Origin: WHSW01 sp035296705
Lineage (GTDB): Bacteria; Actinomycetota; Thermoleophilia; Solirubrobacterales; 70-9
Direction: 5' to 3'
DNA length: 23,427 nt
Assembly (NCBI GenBank): GCA_035296705.1
Contig: DATHAL010000039.1
Span: 1-23,427 of the forward strand
Position 1 is the stretch's first letter. Each line of letters starts with the position of its first letter. Below, piece after piece: positions 1-8,012 of this stretch. The position numbers and the translations under genes are program-made. Under the pieces are notes generated by a model, which saw only the letters and a list, made by a program, of their open reading frames with translations, did no database searches and was not told where the DNA came from.

Positions 1-1371
1 GTTGCCGTCGATCGAGACGGCGATCGTCGCGTCCGCCTCGTGCAGGTGGAGGACAGCGGCGTCCGAGGTCTCCGGGCGACGCACGGTGTGGGAGAGGACG
101 ATCGAGTCGTACTGCTCGAACGCCCACGCCTTGCTGGCCACGCTGGGCGCCGCGAGGAGCTCGAGCAGCAGATCGTCCGCCGCCTGCCGGTCGTCGCCGA
201 GCACGTTGCGATTGCCGTAGATCCAGCCCTCGGGATCGCGCGGGTCGAGGTCATAAAGCGGGCACTCGTCGACCAGCGCCGCGACCGGCATCTCGCCCAC
301 CGCCTCACCGTCACGGAGGACCCTGAAGATGCGGCTCGAGGTCACTTCGCCGATCACGGCGGCCCCCGTCTGCCAGCGCTCGCAGCGGGCGAGCACCCCG
401 TCGACCCGTTGGGGCTCGACGACGGCGAGCATCCGCTCCTGGGACTCGGACACCATGATCTCGAACGGCTCCATGTCGGCCTCGCGAAGCGGGACCCGGG
501 CCACGTCGATGTCGATCCCGACACCGCCGCTCGACGCCATCTCGCCGGCCGAGGAGGTCAGACCGGCGGCACCGAGGTCCTGAAGCGAGACCAGCAGGCC
601 ATCCCGGAGGAGCTCGAGGCAGCACTCGAGGAGCTTCGCCTCCTCGAACGGATCGCCGATCTGGACGCTCGGGCGCTTGGACTCGTCGCCCTCCTCGAGC
701 TCGGCCGAGGCGAGGACGGATGCGCCGCCGATTCCGTCGCGCCCGGTGGAGGCGCCCATCAGCACGACCTTGTTGCCGATCCCCGTCGCCGCCGCCCGGA
801 CCATGTCCTCCGCGCGGGCAAGCCCGACGCACATCGCATTCACGAGGCAGTTCTGCTCATACGGCGCCTCGAAGTAGACCTCGCCCGCGACCGTGGGAAC
901 GCCGATCGAGTTGCCGTAGTGCCCGATCCCGGCAACGACGTGGTCGAAGAGGTAGCGCGAGCGCGGCGAGTCGAGCTCGCCGAACCGCAGCGAGTCGAGC
1001 ACGGCGATCGGGCGGGCGCCGAGCGCGAACACGTCGCGGAGGATCCCGCCGACCCCGGTGGCCGCGCCCTGGAAGGGCTCGACCGCGCTCGGGTGGTTGT
1101 GGGACTCGACCTTGAAGGCGACCACCCAGCCGTCGCCCAGCGAGACGGCGCCGGCGTTCTCGCCCGGTCCCATCAACACCCGCGGCCCCTCCGTCGGAAG
1201 CCGGCGCAGGAGCCTCCGCGAGTGCTTGTAGGCGCAGTGCTCGGACCAGAGCAGGCTGAACATCGCGAGCTCGACGCCGTTGGGATCGCGGCCGAGCTTC
1301 TCGCGGATGAGCTCGAACTCGTCGTCGGTGAGCCCGAGCTCACGGTGCGTGGTGTCCGTCGGCGCTGGCAG
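1..1371 (-). CDS. purL: phosphoribosylformylglycinamidine synthase subunit PurL (small type), 3' end outside window
   Basis: ATP-dependent amidation of FGAR to FGAM in purine synthesis, the synthetase subunit that works with PurQ (glutaminase) and PurS. About 457 residues are visible, reading leftwards off the window; the C-terminal part is missing. Diagnostic blocks in order are SEHCAYKHSRR (about 43-53), ESHNHPSAVEPFQGAATG (about 89-106), MGASTGRDGIGGAS (about 205-218) and SVQIGDPFEEAKLLE (about 235-249), all typical of the purS-dependent form. The conserved N-terminal stretch LGLTDDEFELI begins well before the first in-frame ATG (1263), yet no ATG, GTG or TTG lies between it and the in-frame stop upstream. 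The likely start is a CTG at 1371 (giving M-P-A-P) or at 1377; AGGGA at 1392-1388 lies 10 nt before the latter. Identity is certain; the exact start is not. purQ and purS lie about 8.6 kb upstream on the same strand. Confidence 0.95.
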   Translation of the reverse strand, partial: MPAPTDTTHRELGLTDDEFELIREKLGRDPNGVELAMFSLLWSEHCAYKHSRRLLRRLPTEGPRVLMGPGENAGAVSLGDGWVVAFKVESHNHPSAVEPFQGAATGVGGILRDVFALGARPIAVLDSLRFGELDSPRSRYLFDHVVAGIGHYGNSIGVPTVAGEVYFEAPYEQNCLVNAMCVGLARAEDMVRAAATGIGNKVVLMGASTGRDGIGGASVLASAELEEGDESKRPSVQIGDPFEEAKLLECCLELLRDGLLVSLQDLGAAGLTSSAGEMASSGGVGIDIDVARVPLREADMEPFEIMVSESQERMLAVVEPQRVDGVLARCERWQTGAAVIGEVTSSRIFRVLRDGEAVGEMPVAALVDECPLYDLDPRDPEGWIYGNRNVLGDDRQAADDLLLELLAAPSVASKAWAFEQYDSIVLSHTVRRPETSDAAVLHLHEADATIAVSIDGN

Positions 1372-1459
1372 GCCCAGAAGTATCGCGTCCCTGCACGTCG
1401 TCTTTCAGGGCGGCCCGGCTGGCGCGACGTTGGGCGCTTTGCCGTGTTGTGATGCCTCG

Positions 1460-2635
1460 ATGGGTGGTTTCAGGTCCAGCCGCCGTCTCGCCGTGGCCGC
1501 GGTGGCATTCGGCGTGCTCGTCGCGGCCGCGAGCGCCGGCGCCGCCAAGGCGCCGGACCTGGCCGTGTTCGCGACGAGCGGCGACAACTCCGAGCTGCGG
1601 AAGGCGATCCCGATCGGAAAGACGCAGAACGCCCGGCCACGGATAGCGATGTCGCTGACGCCGGATCAGTTCGAGCCGATCGTGCCCGGCGACCGGCTCG
1701 TCGCGAGCGGCGAGGTGCAGGTATCGACCACATGTGTCAAGCAGGAGCCGCGCTGCGTCGGGCGCAACTACGACATCAATCCGAAGATCACGGCGCGGAT
1801 CGTGCTCTCTTCGGGACAGGACGCCGCCGCGCCCTCCATCCCGCTGTCCGGCACCACGGAGCGGCTCTGCAAGCAGCAGCGCCCGAACCGAAACCACCAC
1901 TGCACACTCGCGATCCCCAACTCAGAGACCACGATCGGCGATCTCGCGGCGCTTCCCTGCGCGCCCACGGCCTGCTTCGTCAACCTGATCGTCACCGCCT
2001 CCAACAAGCACGCGAAGCGCGGCAACGTCGTCGTCCTCGGAGCCGACCGTCCGGACGGTTCCGTCGCCCAGGACAAGGGGCGGGTCAACCTCGGTCAGGC
2101 CCACGCGGCGGCGCCGGGGCCGAGCGTGAGCGCCAGCAACCAGCTCGTCAACCCAGACCTCCCGCTGACGATCACCGACTCGGAGAAGCGCCGCGTCGTC
2201 TACTCGGTCCCGATCGCGGCGCCGCAGAAGGGGGAGATCCTGACGTTCGACGCGAGCTTCGTGGCCGGGATCAGCGCCGTCCACTTCAACACCTTCATTT
2301 CCTCGCGGGTGATCACGGCCGAGACCCCGACCTCCACAGACGCGAGGGGGATCGCCAAGAACGCGATCCCGCTCAAGGGACAGGCGACGGAATCGAACGG
2401 CTTCAACTGCACGCTCGGCTCGAGCGGCTTCCCCAACCCGTGCACGGTGGTGAAGGCGGGCGCCGTCGAGTTCAGCCGCGACGTCGTCGACAAGAGCACC
2501 GGCCAGCCGGCGACCGTCTATCTCAACGTCCTCGGCGCCGCCAAGCCGCTGCTGGCCGAGAAGGTCAACGAGATCGACAAGGTGTCGCTCGGCGCCACCA
2601 CGAGCGGGTTCACGGTCTCGCGCTATACGCCGTGA
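1460..2635 (+). CDS. secreted eight-cysteine protein of unknown function (paralogue A)
   Basis: A 391-residue exported protein that I do not recognise as any named family. The ATG at 1460 gives a clean signal peptide: Arg residues at 5, 8 and 9, a hydrophobic core about 10-28, and an Ala-rich cleavage region before KAPDLAVF. The reading frame is open further upstream but that part is antisense to purL and has no signal peptide. The mature part has exactly eight cysteines (92, 99, 137, 148, 167, 172, 317, 328) falling into four close pairs, suggesting four disulfides. Local motifs are PRCVGR, HHC, LPCxPxAC, PDGxxxQDxGR and ESNGxNC. All recur in the protein encoded at 2639-3823, so the two are paralogues. 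No catalytic motif, lipobox or wall-anchor motif is seen. It diverges from purL and converges on its paralogue. No strong Shine-Dalgarno precedes the start. Confidence 0.85.
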   Translation: MGGFRSSRRLAVAAVAFGVLVAAASAGAAKAPDLAVFATSGDNSELRKAIPIGKTQNARPRIAMSLTPDQFEPIVPGDRLVASGEVQVSTTCVKQEPRCVGRNYDINPKITARIVLSSGQDAAAPSIPLSGTTERLCKQQRPNRNHHCTLAIPNSETTIGDLAALPCAPTACFVNLIVTASNKHAKRGNVVVLGADRPDGSVAQDKGRVNLGQAHAAAPGPSVSASNQLVNPDLPLTITDSEKRRVVYSVPIAAPQKGEILTFDASFVAGISAVHFNTFISSRVITAETPTSTDARGIAKNAIPLKGQATESNGFNCTLGSSGFPNPCTVVKAGAVEFSRDVVDKSTGQPATVYLNVLGAAKPLLAEKVNEIDKVSLGATTSGFTVSRYTP

Positions 2636-2638
2636 CGG

Positions 2639-3823
2639 TCAGGGGCGCGGGTTGAGCTCCGGCGGGAACCGCGTGACGGTGATCTCGGCGCCGCGGAGGG
2701 TGACGCGGTCGCTCGCGTGGGCGCGGCGGACCTTCGGGCCGAGGACGGTCACCAGGTTGACGTAGAGCGGCACGGGGCGGCCCTGCCCGTCGACGGCGTC
2801 TCGGCGGAGCTCGCCGACGCCGACCTTGCGCGTCGTGCAGACGCCCTCGAAATGCGGGCAGTTGGAGCCGTTGCTCTCGGAGAGCTCGCCCTGTCCGAGA
2901 GCGACATGCTTCACGAATGCGCTCTGCCTGGTAGCCGCCGGAGAGTCGGCGAGGATCAGCCGAGCGCTCGTGCGGACGGCGTATGGGACGCTGCCGACGT
3001 CGAGGCGCATCCGCGCAGAGACGGCGAGCTGCTCGCCCGCGGCGAGGCGCGGTAGGCGCTTCGAGATGACGGTGCGGCGCTTGAGGTCGGGCCGCAGGCG
3101 GTGGTGAAGCGGCGAGTGGGTCGCCTCCGCACCGAACGCCGCCGCCGCTACGCCCCGATAGCGAACAACGTTGATCCGACCGCGGTCCTGTGGGATCGTC
3201 CCGTCCGGGCGCAGGCCGCCAACCGTGATCCGGTCGCCGGCGCGGGCGCGCGGGTGATGCGCGTCCGCGACGAGGTTGACGCGGCAGGCGTCCGGCGGGC
3301 ACGGGAGCCGGCTCGGATCGGCGACGTCGAAGCCAGCGGCGGTGAAGACGAGCACGCAGTGGTGCTCGTATTGAGGTCGCTTCTGAGTGCAGGTCTCGCG
3401 CTCGAGGTGGGCGATCGGCTGGCCGGTCCTCGAACTCGGCTCACGGGCCAGGACGAGCCGCGCGCGGACGATCGGGCCGTACTGGTACGGACGGCCGACG
3501 CAGCGTGGAACGGGGGAAGCGCAGTCCCCGGTCACCTGCACCTCCGCCGTGACCCGGACGCGGTCGCCGCGCTCGAGCTCGCCGAGGGCGCGTGGCCCGA
3601 GCGACACCACCGACCTCGGCCGCATCCCCGGCTCACGCGTGATCGGCAGCGTCCCGAGCCGCTCCGAGTCGTTGCCGCTGGTCGCCACGCGCACGCTCGG
3701 GCCGTCCGCGCGCTCTGCCCAGGCGAGCGAAGCCAATGCGACCGCGATCGCGGCGACGAGGCCGGGAACGATTCGAATCGGGATGCCCGCGAGGCTAGCC
3801 GCGAGCGCCGACGGGCGCGACAA
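2639..3823 (-). CDS. secreted eight-cysteine protein of unknown function (paralogue B)
   Basis: A paralogue of the protein at 1460-2635, about 394 residues, not assignable to a known family. The proposed start is TTG at 3823, preceded by GAGAAGG 3 nt away. It yields a signal peptide with a hydrophobic segment about residues 18-36 ending AWA before ERADG, and a total length nearly equal to paralogue A. An ATG at 3895 is in frame but would put about 100 nt inside the upstream sulfotransferase. Eight cysteines (101, 108, 145, 156, 175, 180, 322, 329) pair exactly as in paralogue A, with spacings 7, 11, 5 and 7. Shared blocks include PRCVGRPY, EHHC, RLPCPPDACRVNL, RPDGTIPQDRGRIN and ESNGSNC. It overlaps the 3' end of the sulfotransferase gene at 3795 by 29 nt and is probably the last gene of that operon. 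The gene is solid; the start is uncertain. Confidence 0.82.
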   Translation of the reverse strand: MSRPSALAASLAGIPIRIVPGLVAAIAVALASLAWAERADGPSVRVATSGNDSERLGTLPITREPGMRPRSVVSLGPRALGELERGDRVRVTAEVQVTGDCASPVPRCVGRPYQYGPIVRARLVLAREPSSRTGQPIAHLERETCTQKRPQYEHHCVLVFTAAGFDVADPSRLPCPPDACRVNLVADAHHPRARAGDRITVGGLRPDGTIPQDRGRINVVRYRGVAAAAFGAEATHSPLHHRLRPDLKRRTVISKRLPRLAAGEQLAVSARMRLDVGSVPYAVRTSARLILADSPAATRQSAFVKHVALGQGELSESNGSNCPHFEGVCTTRKVGVGELRRDAVDGQGRPVPLYVNLVTVLGPKVRRAHASDRVTLRGAEITVTRFPPELNPRP

Positions 3824-4805
3824 CGCCCTTCTCGGCGGCCCGGGCCTCGCCGGCCTCCGAGGCGAGCTCGTAGCCGAGCTGGACGAGCATGTCACCGGCG
3901 ACCGCCTCGTACTCGGCGACCTCCTCCGGCGTCATCCGCTCGCGCCACATCCCGATCCGGTCCATGCGCGGCGGCTCCTTCGCGAGGCGGTGGCTCTCGA
4001 GGCGCGCCTCCGCCGGCTGCGGCGGGCGGTTCTTGCGCGGCAGCTCCCGGGCCTTCTCGGCCAGCCTGCCCTCGGCCCGCTCGTGGTAGGAGAGCATCAC
4101 CGGGTCGAAGTGGAGGTCGATGAAGTCGCAGACGCGACGCACGACGCCCTCGGTGTCATCGACCAGGTCCTCGAAGTGGACCTCCATGTAATGGTCGATC
4201 GACGGCGCCATCTTGCGCGCCTTGCGGATCCGGTTGCGCCACAGCCGCGCCGACTCGGCGTAGGTCTCCGGCCCCCAGTTCATCCGCAGGTGGGAGAGCG
4301 AGACGTCGCGGCCGTCGCGGATGATGTGAACGAAGCGCGCCTCGGGCAGGACGCGCTGGATCCGCCGCATCTCCTTCACGTAGCCGGGGGTCTTGTCGCC
4401 GTAGCGATGCTTGCCCTCGCGCTCCGCGTACAGCATGTAGAACATGCGGATCGCGTCGGCCGCGGTCACGGGGTCGAGCGCCCGGATCCGCCGCTGCAGC
4501 TCGGCGCCATCGAGGTGGAAGTCGCCCCAGCGCTTGTGGTCGATGATCAGCGCCGCGGCGTCGTTCGGGGTCTGCTTGGAGCGCTCGAACGCCTTGATCA
4601 GCTTCGGCAGCCAGTGGGTCTCACCGGGGATCGCGACCTCGGGATGCGAGTCGAGCATCAGCCGCAGTAGCGTCGTGCCGGAGCGCGTGACGCCGCACAC
4701 GAACGGCGCCGGAGGCGGTTCGGGCGTTCGGGCGTGCAGGCGCCGCCCGGCGAGGACGATCTTCGCTCGGTTCCGGTAGCGCTCGATTGCCTTTGGAAGT
4801 CCCAT
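3795..4805 (-). CDS. PAPS-dependent sulfotransferase (ST1)
   Basis: Predicted cytosolic sulfotransferase of the Sulfotransfer_3-like type, 336 residues, transferring sulfate from PAPS to an unknown acceptor. The 5'-phosphosulfate loop is GVTRSGTT at 38-45. The 3'-phosphate site is RDGRDVSLS at 163-171. A GDKTP motif sits at 136-140 and a conserved C-terminal block (RMDRIGMWRERMTPEE, then a GY near 311) is shared with the three sulfotransferases upstream. There is no signal peptide or membrane segment. The ATG start lies 15 bp after the stop of the glycosyltransferase at 4821, and the 3' end overlaps the secreted paralogue B. The C-terminal tail after about residue 315 is longer than in its neighbours. 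The acceptor cannot be predicted; the adjacent glycosyltransferases suggest a glycan or glycolipid. Confidence 0.9.
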   Translation of the reverse strand: MGLPKAIERYRNRAKIVLAGRRLHARTPEPPPAPFVCGVTRSGTTLLRLMLDSHPEVAIPGETHWLPKLIKAFERSKQTPNDAAALIIDHKRWGDFHLDGAELQRRIRALDPVTAADAIRMFYMLYAEREGKHRYGDKTPGYVKEMRRIQRVLPEARFVHIIRDGRDVSLSHLRMNWGPETYAESARLWRNRIRKARKMAPSIDHYMEVHFEDLVDDTEGVVRRVCDFIDLHFDPVMLSYHERAEGRLAEKARELPRKNRPPQPAEARLESHRLAKEPPRMDRIGMWRERMTPEEVAEYEAVAGDMLVQLGYELASEAGEARAAEKGVVAPVGARG

Positions 4806-4820
4806 AGCGAGCCGGTGAAG

Positions 4821-5921
4821 CTAGCGGTTTTCGCCATCGCGCCGCAGGAGCTCGCCGATCCCGCGGACCGTGTGCCTCCAAAGCCGCTCGGTGTCGCGTA
4901 CCCGCGTCGCTCCCTGCGCGAGTCGAGCGCGCTCGCCGTCGTCGGCGAGCCGCTCGACCGCGGCCGCGAGATCATCGACGTCCGGGTCGAGCGCCGGGAT
5001 CCCGGAGCGGGCGGCCCCGTTCGGGACCGATGCGACGAGCACGCCATTGACGCCGTCGTGGATCGCCTCGTTCATGGGCGGCGCGTCGTTGGTGATCGCG
5101 GGTTGGCCGAAGGCGACCGCCTCATACAGCGGCAGGCCGAGCCCCTCCCAGCGCGACGGAGCAAGGCAGACGTCGCAGCTCGCCACCTCGCGAAGATGTG
5201 CCGCGGTCGGCTGGTCGGCGATCCTGACCTCGATCCGCGGGTCGCGGTGCGCCGCGTCGAGCGCCGGGCGCACCTGCTTTCGCTCGACCTGCGCCTTCAC
5301 GATCAGCCGCAGGCGCGGATCAGGCACCCGCGTGAACGCCTCGAGTACCGGCTCGAGCGGCTTGCGGTGGCCGAGGAAGCCGCCGGGGAAGACGTAGCTC
5401 ACGGTGTCACCGTCCCCGCGCGCCGCCTGCGCGCCCGCCTCGATCAGCTCTGGATGACACCCCCAGGGCACGTACGGAGTCTCGAGGCCCATCTCCCTGT
5501 AGCGCTCCTGCTCGGCGCGCGTGAGCGAGTAGACGACATCGAAGGCCTCGCGCGTCCCCGCCACGTGGTCGGAGGTGAAGTGCTCCCACACGAACCGGCC
5601 GATCGTGCGCACCCCGCGGCTCCTGAGCTCGGCGAGCTCGGCGAACTGGTAGTTCTCGTCGCAGAGGATCGCCTCGATCCGGTTCTTTTCGGCCCACCGC
5701 ACGTACTCCTCGCGCGGGATGTCGTATTCGGATCCCTCGGTGACGCCAGGCTGGTCCCAGACATCGTCGCGGTCGAGCGCCCCCGGGCGCGGCCCGCGCT
5801 CCTTTTTGGGACGCGCGAGGACGAAGGTCTCGTGGCCGAGCTCGTCGACCGCGGAGCGGAGTTGGCGTGCCACGACCGGCTGGCCGCGGTTGAACCACTT
5901 CGTGACGACACCAACCCGCAT
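4821..5921 (-). CDS. GT-B fold glycosyltransferase, GT4-like (GT1)
   Basis: A 366-residue cytosolic glycosyltransferase, probably retaining and using a nucleotide-sugar donor; sugar and acceptor are unknown. The N-terminal Rossmann half starts MRVGVVTKWF. The C-terminal donor half carries GFLGHRKP (181-188), SCDVCLAPSRWEGLGLPLYE (248-267) with the E-x7-E pair E259/E267, and NDAPPMNE. It is a close sister of the glycosyltransferase immediately upstream (5921-7003), sharing FVWEH, WGCHPELIE and the whole donor-site block. A 38-nt stretch is identical between the two genes. Its ATG overlaps the upstream stop by one base (TGATG), implying translational coupling. A third relative is at 22678-23427. 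There is no membrane segment, so it acts at the cytoplasmic face or in the cytosol. Confidence 0.88.
   Translation of the reverse strand: MRVGVVTKWFNRGQPVVARQLRSAVDELGHETFVLARPKKERGPRPGALDRDDVWDQPGVTEGSEYDIPREEYVRWAEKNRIEAILCDENYQFAELAELRSRGVRTIGRFVWEHFTSDHVAGTREAFDVVYSLTRAEQERYREMGLETPYVPWGCHPELIEAGAQAARGDGDTVSYVFPGGFLGHRKPLEPVLEAFTRVPDPRLRLIVKAQVERKQVRPALDAAHRDPRIEVRIADQPTAAHLREVASCDVCLAPSRWEGLGLPLYEAVAFGQPAITNDAPPMNEAIHDGVNGVLVASVPNGAARSGIPALDPDVDDLAAAVERLADDGERARLAQGATRVRDTERLWRHTVRGIGELLRRDGENR
5119..5156. repeat. 38-bp segment identical to 6210-6247 (within GT1)
   Basis: Covers the SRWEGLGLPLYEA donor-site codons of GT1. It is identical in the same orientation to GT2, including third positions, marking a recent tandem duplication or conversion tract. 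Confidence 0.8.
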
Positions 5922-7003
5922 CAGCCGACCCGCTCGAGCAGCCCGGCGAGGCTGTCGACGGTACGGCTCCAGCTTCGCTCGCCGTCGCGCAGCTCGAGCG
6001 CCCCGGCCGTGAGGCGCGCCCGCTCCCCGCCGTCGCCGAGCCGCTCGATCGCGTCGGTGAGCTGGTCGAAGTCCGGGTCGAACGCCGGGATCCCCGAGCC
6101 CGCCTCGCCCCAGTGCACCGAGTCCACGCAGATCCCGTTGACGCCATCGATGACGATCTCGTTCATGGGCGGCGAGTCGTTGGTGATCGACGGCATCCCG
6201 AAGGCAACTGCCTCATACAGCGGCAGGCCGAGCCCCTCCCAGCGCGAGGGCGAGAGGCAGACGTCGCAGCTCGCGAACTGGCGCAGGTGCTCGTCCGTCG
6301 GCCTGTCCTCGAGCTCGATCACGACGCGCTCGTCGCCACCCGCCGCGTTGAGGAGCTTGCCCCCCTTGCGGTCGACCTGGCCGCGGACGAGGAGCCGGAA
6401 GCGCGGGTCGCCGGTGCGCGTGAAGGCCTCCACGATCTCGGCGAACGGCTTGCGCTTGCCCATGAACGAGCCCGGGACGACGAACGTCACCAGCTCGGGG
6501 TCGCGCTCGGTCTCGTTCGCGATCTCGATCAGCTCCGGGTGACAGCCCCAGACGAGGAGCGGGGAGTCGATGCCGAGCCCGCGGTAGCGCAGGCGCTCCG
6601 CCCGGGTGAAGGAGTAGATCACGTCGTAGGCCGCCTTCGCGGGCTCGGCGTGCTCGGGCGCGAAGTGTTCCCACACGAAGCGTCCGATCGTGCGCACGCC
6701 GCGCGCGCGCAGCGCGCCGATCTCCTCGAACTGGTCGTTCTGGTCGCAGAGGACGACGTCGAGCGAGTTCTGCTCGGCCCAGCCCGCGTACTCATGCGCC
6801 GACACATCGGCTTGCGACGCCTGGGTCACGCGCGGTTGGTCCCAGACCGGGTCCGGCGTCCGCTCGAGCTGTGCCCGGGGCCCCTTGCCGGGCTTCGCGA
6901 GCACGACCGTCTCGTGGCCGAGCTCGTCGAGAGCCGACCGGATGTAGCGCGAGACCACGGCCTGGCCGCTCGCGAACCACTTCGTCACCAAACCTATTCG
7001 CAC
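5921..7003 (-). CDS. GT-B fold glycosyltransferase, GT4-like (GT2)
   Basis: A sister of the downstream glycosyltransferase, 360 residues, same architecture. The N-terminus is MRIGLVTKWF, GSFMGKRKP lies at about 178-186 in the donor-binding half, and the E-x7-E motif is at E256/E264 inside SRWEGLGLPLYE, followed by TNDSPPMNE. The start is GTG at 7003, chosen because GGAGGA (7017-7012) lies 8 nt upstream and the next residues align with the paralogue. That Shine-Dalgarno sits in the loop of a 9-bp perfect hairpin whose 3' arm ends on the start codon, so translation may be structurally controlled. The stop overlaps the next start as TGATG. The substrate is unknown; tandem duplication of the pair is evident. 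Confidence 0.88.
   Translation of the reverse strand: MRIGLVTKWFASGQAVVSRYIRSALDELGHETVVLAKPGKGPRAQLERTPDPVWDQPRVTQASQADVSAHEYAGWAEQNSLDVVLCDQNDQFEEIGALRARGVRTIGRFVWEHFAPEHAEPAKAAYDVIYSFTRAERLRYRGLGIDSPLLVWGCHPELIEIANETERDPELVTFVVPGSFMGKRKPFAEIVEAFTRTGDPRFRLLVRGQVDRKGGKLLNAAGGDERVVIELEDRPTDEHLRQFASCDVCLSPSRWEGLGLPLYEAVAFGMPSITNDSPPMNEIVIDGVNGICVDSVHWGEAGSGIPAFDPDFDQLTDAIERLGDGGERARLTAGALELRDGERSWSRTVDSLAGLLERVG
6210..6247. repeat. 38-bp segment identical to 5119-5156 (within GT2)
   Basis: Partner copy of the donor-site segment in GT2. The glycosyltransferase at 22678-23427 keeps the core of this segment near 22978-22996 but with several substitutions around it. Confidence 0.8.
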
Positions 7004-7039
7004 GGCAAGAATCCTCCGCTCCGCGTCCGGTTCTTGCCG
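7003..7039 (-). promoter_or_regulatory. hairpin enclosing the ribosome binding site of GT2
   Basis: In the minus-strand transcript, CGGCAAGAA (7039-7031) pairs perfectly with TTCTTGCCG (7011-7003) around a 19-nt loop. The loop contains GGAGCGGAGGA, the Shine-Dalgarno of the glycosyltransferase, and the last base of the 3' arm is the G of its GTG start. The structure could present or restrict the start site. It lacks a trailing U-run, so it does not look like an intrinsic terminator. The pairing is directly seen; the role is inferred. Confidence 0.55.
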
Positions 7040-7058
7040 GTCTGCATCCAGTGCCGGC

Positions 7059-7997
7059 TTAAGCGGCTTCGATCTGGGCGGTGGCCTCGGCCGCGGCGCC
7101 GGGGCCGACTGCGTAGCCGAGCTCGGCGAGCAGATCCCCCGCGATCGCCTCGAACTCCTCGCGCTGCTCGGGGCTCATCTGCTCTCGCCACCGCGCGACC
7201 CGATCTGCGCTCGGCGGCTTCGTCGTCATCTCGTGCGTCTTCATCCGCCGCTCGACGCTGAGCTCCTTGGCCCGGCCCTCCGCCGGCAGGGCCCGCGCCA
7301 TTTCCCTGAGCCGCTCGGCGGAACGCTCGTGGTAGTGGAGCATCTCGTCGTCCCACGGCAGCTCGAGGAACTCCGCGACGCGCCGCAGCACGGGCTCGGT
7401 GTCGAGGATCAGGTCCTCGTAGCGGATCTCGATGTAGTGGTGGAGCTTCGGCGAGTCGTCGCGGGCCTTCGTGATCTTCTTCTTCCAGCGGCGCGCGATG
7501 TCCCCGGTGGTCAGCTTGCGCACGGTGCGTTCGAGGACCGAGAGAGCCACGTCGCGCCCGTCGCGGATCACGTGCACGAACCTGGCCTCCGGGATCGCCC
7601 GCTGGATCAGCTTCATCTTCTGGACGTACGTCGGCGTCTTCTCGCCCCAGCGCGGCTTGCCCTGCTGTTCCGTGTAGGCGGCGTAGAAGGTCCTCACCGC
7701 CGGTCCCGGCTCGATCCGCGGCAGGGCGCGAAGCCGGCCGAGCATCTCCTCGTCGGAGAACCCGAAGTCGCCCCACTCGCGAGCCGACTTCATCGCCGCG
7801 AGCGCGTCCTCGGGCGTCGCCCCGCGCTCGCGCGTCGCCTTGATCAAGTCCGGCACGAAGTGCGTCTCGGGAGGGATCGTGAGGTCGGGATGCGCGTCCA
7901 GCATCATCCGCAGCAGCGTCGTCCCGGAGCGGTTCATGCCGACCACGAACGGCACCGGCGGACGGCTCTCCTCGCGCTTTGAAAACGGCAGTCGCAT
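7059..7997 (-). CDS. PAPS-dependent sulfotransferase (ST2)
   Basis: A 312-residue cytosolic sulfotransferase, paralogous to its neighbours at 3795, 8013 and 9076. The PAPS 5' loop is GMNRSGTT at 20-27, followed by the family block MMLDAHPDLTIPPETHFVPD. GEKTP is at 118-122 and the 3'-phosphate site RDGRDVALS at 145-153. The C-terminal signature KPPSADRVARWREQMSPEQ is present, ending near the conserved ELGY. The ATG start is 15 bp after the stop of the upstream sulfotransferase; no good Shine-Dalgarno is visible, so coupling or weak initiation is likely. A 55-bp gap with a hairpin follows before GT2. It is the only member with Glu instead of Asp in the GDKTP block. Acceptor unknown. Confidence 0.9.
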   Translation of the reverse strand: MRLPFSKREESRPPVPFVVGMNRSGTTLLRMMLDAHPDLTIPPETHFVPDLIKATRERGATPEDALAAMKSAREWGDFGFSDEEMLGRLRALPRIEPGPAVRTFYAAYTEQQGKPRWGEKTPTYVQKMKLIQRAIPEARFVHVIRDGRDVALSVLERTVRKLTTGDIARRWKKKITKARDDSPKLHHYIEIRYEDLILDTEPVLRRVAEFLELPWDDEMLHYHERSAERLREMARALPAEGRAKELSVERRMKTHEMTTKPPSADRVARWREQMSPEQREEFEAIAGDLLAELGYAVGPGAAAEATAQIEAA

Positions 7998-8012
7998 CGG
8001 AGCTGAGAGAGT

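Noticed and set aside
40..1452. Long plus-strand open frame of 470 codons
   Set aside because: It is antisense to purL, whose protein is unmistakable; the frame is Arg/Asp/Val-rich with no recognisable domain, a product of high GC.
1280..1459. Upstream extension of secreted paralogue A by 60 residues
   Set aside because: It lies antisense to purL and would bury the signal peptide; ATG 1460 gives a proper exported protein similar in length to its paralogue.
4734..6542. Plus-strand open frame of 602 codons
   Set aside because: It runs opposite the two glycosyltransferase genes and mirrors their codon bias; no domain, no start signal.
7003..7039. Intrinsic terminator after ST2
   Set aside because: The stem is strong, but there is no U-run and the next start codon forms its edge, so control of translation is the better reading.
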